A program made the translations under genes and the position numbers. Shown here one piece after another: positions 61,509 through 64,000 of a DNA stretch of 64,000 nucleotides. The notes under the pieces were generated by a model that saw only the letters and a program-made list of their open reading frames with translations, made no database searches and had not been told where the DNA came from. This DNA comes from Flavobacteriaceae bacterium (GTDB taxonomy: Bacteria; Bacteroidota; Bacteroidia; Flavobacteriales; Flavobacteriaceae), in the NCBI GenBank assembly GCA_031277535.1, contig JAITMD010000019.1, forward strand, positions 310,001 to 374,000. The letters are read 5' to 3'. The stretch's first letter is position 1; the number at the start of each line of letters is the position of its first letter.

Positions 61509-62168
61509 ATGGAGAAATTTATAGTAGATTATAGAACAGGAGCAGATTTTATTGGAATTAGAATTTTCTATGACTTCTTAGAAGAAGGACTTGAATATGC
61601 TAAAAAGAATAATATTAAGGAAGTATGTATTATGACTAACATAGATTGGTCTAAGAAGGTAGTTAATTTTGATTTTTTAAAAGGAATGGATTTTATAGAA
61701 ACATTCCATTGGATTGTTCCATTGTCTAAAAAGTCTAAAATAGAAGGATTATATTATTTATATAACCTTAAAGATTTAAGATGTGATATTGAAGGAATAA
61801 ATCTTTCTAAATTTAAAAATTTAGAAGTGCTTAATATAGGACATTATAATAATATTACAGGTTGGGATGATTTGAAATTGTTAACTAGGTTATTGATTGG
61901 TGGGGTAGAATCAGATGATTTGTCATTTCTAAGTCAGGTAACTAATTTAGAGAGTTTACGTCTTATAGGAGGAAAGTTTACAACATTGAAAGGGATTGAG
62001 AATTGTGATAAATTAAAGTACATAACTATTCAGGGAAATAGAAATTTAGTACATATAAAGGAAACTTTGGAACAAATGAAAGGGTTTGGAAATATTTGTT
62101 TAGAAAGATGTAAAAATGTAAATCCAATAGAAATTAATTTACTAAAAGAAAAGGTATTTGTGATATGA
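61509..62168 (+). CDS. Leucine-rich-repeat-like candidate immunity protein for tip 3
   Basis: 219 residues, ATG at 61509. The second half has leucine-rich-repeat spacing: YNLKDLRCDIEGINLSKFKN, LEVLNIGHYNNITGWDDLKL, VTNLESLRLIGGKFTTLKGI, CDKLKYITIQGNRNLVHIK. No signal peptide. The place after an Rhs tip suggests an immunity role; a general LRR protein is the alternative. Confidence 0.6.
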   Translation: MEKFIVDYRTGADFIGIRIFYDFLEEGLEYAKKNNIKEVCIMTNIDWSKKVVNFDFLKGMDFIETFHWIVPLSKKSKIEGLYYLYNLKDLRCDIEGINLSKFKNLEVLNIGHYNNITGWDDLKLLTRLLIGGVESDDLSFLSQVTNLESLRLIGGKFTTLKGIENCDKLKYITIQGNRNLVHIKETLEQMKGFGNICLERCKNVNPIEINLLKEKVFVI

Positions 62169-62169
62169 T

Positions 62170-62280
62170 GGTGTAGGCTTCCCCATTTTGTAGGCTTCCC
62201 TAAAAATCGGACAGTTGTTAATTCGAAATTATTAACTTTAAACAAAACTGTCAAGTATGAAAACAAGTAATTTTAGTTAA
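62170..62280. mobile_element. Possible IS3-family end remnant
   Basis: taggcttccc occurs twice (62174 and 62191 region), followed by taaaaatcggacagt and, after ~40 bp, the minigene atgaaaacaagtaatttt (62257-62274, MKTSNFS then stop). IS3-type transposase genes of Bacteroidetes commonly start MKTS.F close to the element's end. No transposase body is present, so only one end would remain. Confidence 0.35.
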
Positions 62281-62302
62281 ACCTTTTGCTTAAAGCATAA
62301 AA

Positions 62303-62337
62303 AAAGACTTAGTAATTTTTTACTAAGTCTTTTTTTA
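62303..62337. terminator. Bidirectional terminator before lgt
   Basis: aaagacttagtaa / ttactaagtcttt with loop tttt and A/T tails on both sides. Confidence 0.9.
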
Positions 62338-62352
62338 TGTTTGATATGAATA

Positions 62353-63279
62353 TTAAATACTTGGTCTATTTTTAGCTGTAGCCCATAAATAGAAGCCTGC
62401 TATAATAAATGGTATGCTTAGCCATTGTCCTGTAGAGAAAATGCCTAAGGAGTCTTCAAAACCACCTTGGCTACCTTTCATAAACTCAACGATAAAGCGA
62501 ACTAACCATAGTAATACTAAGAAAATACCAAAGATATATCCTAATTGTTTTCTCTTGTCTGTTTTCCAATATAAGAAGTATAGAATGACAAATACAATAA
62601 CATAGCCGAATGCTTCATATAACTGAGTAGGATGTTTTGCTACTACTAAGTTTAAGAATTGACTGTATTGTGGATTGGTTGCAATAGCATCGTATGCAGC
62701 ATTATGATCTTTTAAACCTGTAATTTCCATTGCTTGTCTTGGAGTAATATCATCTCTTAAGAAACGGATACCTAAAGCACTTGTTGTCGGATGTCCTGTG
62801 ATTTCTGAGTTGAAGAAATTACCAAAACGAACGAATATACCACCTAATGTGACAGGTAAAACAATACGATCTAAGATCCATAAAATAGGTTTATGAATAA
62901 TATTCTTACTGTAGAAGTACATGGTAAGAATAATTCCAATAGCAGCTCCATGACTTGCTAATCCACTAAATCCAACAATTTCAAATTTAGGACTAAATCG
63001 AACAGGAGAGATTATTTCGAATAGATGATCTTTGTAATAATCCCAATCATAGAAAAAGACATGTCCTAAACGTGCACCAATAAGAGTAGCTAATACTGTA
63101 TAGATAAATAATTTGTCTAATTTATCTACATCTATGCCTTCGCGGTCATAAATCTTTTTCATTACAAACCATCCTAAACCGAAGGCTATAACGAACATTA
63201 AACTGTAAAAACGCAAAGTAATAAATCCTAAATCAAAACCTTCAGAAGGGTTCCAAAGCATATTTAGTTGGTGTGTCAT
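62353..63279 (-). CDS. lgt: Prolipoprotein diacylglyceryl transferase
   Basis: 308 residues, seven or so membrane spans. Lgt moves diacylglyceryl from phosphatidylglycerol to the lipobox Cys of prolipoproteins, the first step for the lipoproteins found in this window. Signature region VRFGNFFNSEITGHPT (~150-165), HPTQLYEAFGYVIVF, ARLGHVFFYDWDYY, and GFSGLASHGAAIGIILTMYF with the catalytic His of the SxHGA block. Directly upstream genes on the same strand are yidD and cysS. ATG at 63279. Confidence 0.95.
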   Translation of the reverse strand: MTHQLNMLWNPSEGFDLGFITLRFYSLMFVIAFGLGWFVMKKIYDREGIDVDKLDKLFIYTVLATLIGARLGHVFFYDWDYYKDHLFEIISPVRFSPKFEIVGFSGLASHGAAIGIILTMYFYSKNIIHKPILWILDRIVLPVTLGGIFVRFGNFFNSEITGHPTTSALGIRFLRDDITPRQAMEITGLKDHNAAYDAIATNPQYSQFLNLVVAKHPTQLYEAFGYVIVFVILYFLYWKTDKRKQLGYIFGIFLVLLWLVRFIVEFMKGSQGGFEDSLGIFSTGQWLSIPFIIAGFYLWATAKNRPSI

Positions 63280-63342
63280 AAAAATATATTGTTAAAACGT
63301 AAATGTAAAGAATAAAACTAATAAAGTATAGTTATTTTTTGT

Positions 63343-63567
63343 TTAAGGTACAGGATCATACCCTTTGCCTCCCCAAGGGCCGCAACTTGCAATACGCTTG
63401 ATGGCTAACCAGCCTCCTTTAAAAAGACCATGTTTTTGCAATGCTTCTATGGTATATTGTGAACAAGTAGGACTGTATCTACATTTAGGAGGAAAAAAAG
63501 GTGATATACCTCCTTGGTAGAAACGGATTAAAAGAATAAAAGGGTAGATTAAGATTTTTTTCATCAT
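63343..63567 (-). CDS. yidD: Membrane protein insertion efficiency factor
   Basis: 74 residues from the first ATG (63567); the next codon is also ATG, and a TTG at 63582 overlaps the cysS terminator palindrome. An N-terminal hydrophobic helix ([18 protein letters not shown]) is followed by the family signature [40 protein letters not shown] and [10 protein letters not shown]. YidD is a small peripheral membrane protein assisting YidC. Between cysS and lgt, as in other flavobacteria. Confidence 0.92.
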   Translation of the reverse strand: MMKKILIYPFILLIRFYQGGISPFFPPKCRYSPTCSQYTIEALQKHGLFKGGWLAIKRIASCGPWGGKGYDPVP

Positions 63568-63580
63568 AGTGTAAAAATAC

Positions 63581-63612
63581 AAAAAGCTATAAGATATCTT
63601 ATAGCTTTTTGC
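63581..63612 (-). terminator. Terminator after cysS
   Basis: Perfect 30-bp palindrome aaaaagctataagat / atcttatagcttttt immediately after the cysS stop. Confidence 0.85.
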
Positions 63613-63618
63613 GTATGA

Positions 63619-64000
63619 TTATAAGGTAAATGTTGTACCTTCTTTTCCATCTTTTAGTTGTACTCCTAATTTTGCTAATTCATCTCTAATGTGATCTGAC
63701 ATTGCAAAATCTTTGTTAGCTCTTGCTTCATTGCGCATGCCAATAAGCATATTAACAACACCTTCTAATTTGTCATTATTAGAAGCAGTAGCTTCAGCAT
63801 CAACTAATCCTAAAACATCAAAAACGAAAGCATGAATAGCTTGGGTTAATGTTGTTAGGTCTTCGGAAGTAATTGTTTCTTTTCCTTCTTTGATTAAATT
63901 GATGGTTTTTACTGCATCAAAAAGGTGAGCAATTAATATTGGACTGTTGAAATCGTCATTCATTGCGTTGTAGCAATTTTGCTTCCAAGCAGCCACATCA
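63619..64000 (-). CDS. cysS: Cysteine--tRNA ligase, C-terminal part (truncated by the window)
   Basis: The frame stays open to the window edge, so the start lies beyond 64000. The ~127 visible residues are the C-terminal DALR-type anticodon-binding region of CysRS: WKQNCYNAMNDDFNSPILIA, HLFDAVKTINLIKEG, and a final MLIGMRNEARANKDFAMSDH, IRDELAKLGVQLKDGKEGTT, the typical 'R..AR..KDF..SD.IRD.L...GI.L.D...GT.W' ending. Charges tRNA-Cys with cysteine. Confidence 0.95.
   Translation of the reverse strand, partial: DVAAWKQNCYNAMNDDFNSPILIAHLFDAVKTINLIKEGKETITSEDLTTLTQAIHAFVFDVLGLVDAEATASNNDKLEGVVNMLIGMRNEARANKDFAMSDHIRDELAKLGVQLKDGKEGTTFTL

Noticed and set aside
58528..62168. Rhs region as a CRISPR or simple tandem repeat
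   Set aside because: The repeats are protein-coding core ends with long unique coding inserts, not short spacers.

Overview
The window looks like the chromosome of a member of the Flavobacteriaceae. The evidence is low GC, type IX secretion (T9SS) sorting domains of types A and B, a PorE-like OmpA protein, Bacteroidetes-type promoters (TAnnTTTG), and flavobacterial neighbourhoods such as menA/menC and lgt-yidD-cysS. A Myroides-like genus fits the protein style, but the genus is an inference.

Layout. 1-5.1 kb: the 3' end of a T9SS type A surface protein, an outer-membrane barrel protein, a lipoprotein-anchored TPR/HTH protein and a small hypothetical. 5.2-8 kb: menaquinone genes menA, a UPF0173 metallo-hydrolase and menC. 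8.2-9.6 kb (-): an SseB-family gene followed by a type A chloramphenicol acetyltransferase. 10-12.5 kb: a PorE-like OmpA protein facing a lipocalin-like lipoprotein. 12.9-17 kb (-): a MocR regulator and a hybrid histidine kinase. 17.2-20.6 kb: a TonB protein, an acyl-CoA dehydrogenase and anmK. 20.7-25.9 kb: an AraC-type regulator, a divergent EamA transporter/MocR pair and a retropepsin-like protease. 26-31.4 kb: a lipoprotein, an SLC13 anion transporter and a nucleotide-sugar dehydrogenase. 31.5-39.4 kb (-): a tight recD-recC-recB operon. 39.6-49.1 kb: a TPR/HTH regulator upstream of a 2453-residue T9SS type B adhesin. 49.2-58.3 kb: housekeeping genes, including a DMP19-like gene, a CBS protein, an OstA/LptA-like protein, a class III aminotransferase, a TPR protein, aroE and a DUF349 protein. 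58.5-62.2 kb: three orphan Rhs C-terminal toxin tips, each followed by a candidate immunity gene. 62.2-62.3 kb: a possible IS3 end remnant. 62.3-64 kb (-): lgt, yidD and the 3' end of cysS.

The most unusual features are two. First, the Rhs tip array has no parental rhs gene here and no ATG for any tip. Its modules are separated by a repeated terminator/core junction. In the second module the conserved DPIGL core motif was rewritten by what looks like a template-switch event that produced a perfect 18-bp palindrome. Second, three long intergenic regions (near 2.4, 29.6 and 50.7 kb) each hold an array of short CAAT/ATTG-like units spaced almost exactly 11 bp apart, arranged as two facing halves. 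No coding feature explains these arrays.

No tRNA, rRNA, CRISPR array or complete insertion sequence was seen.
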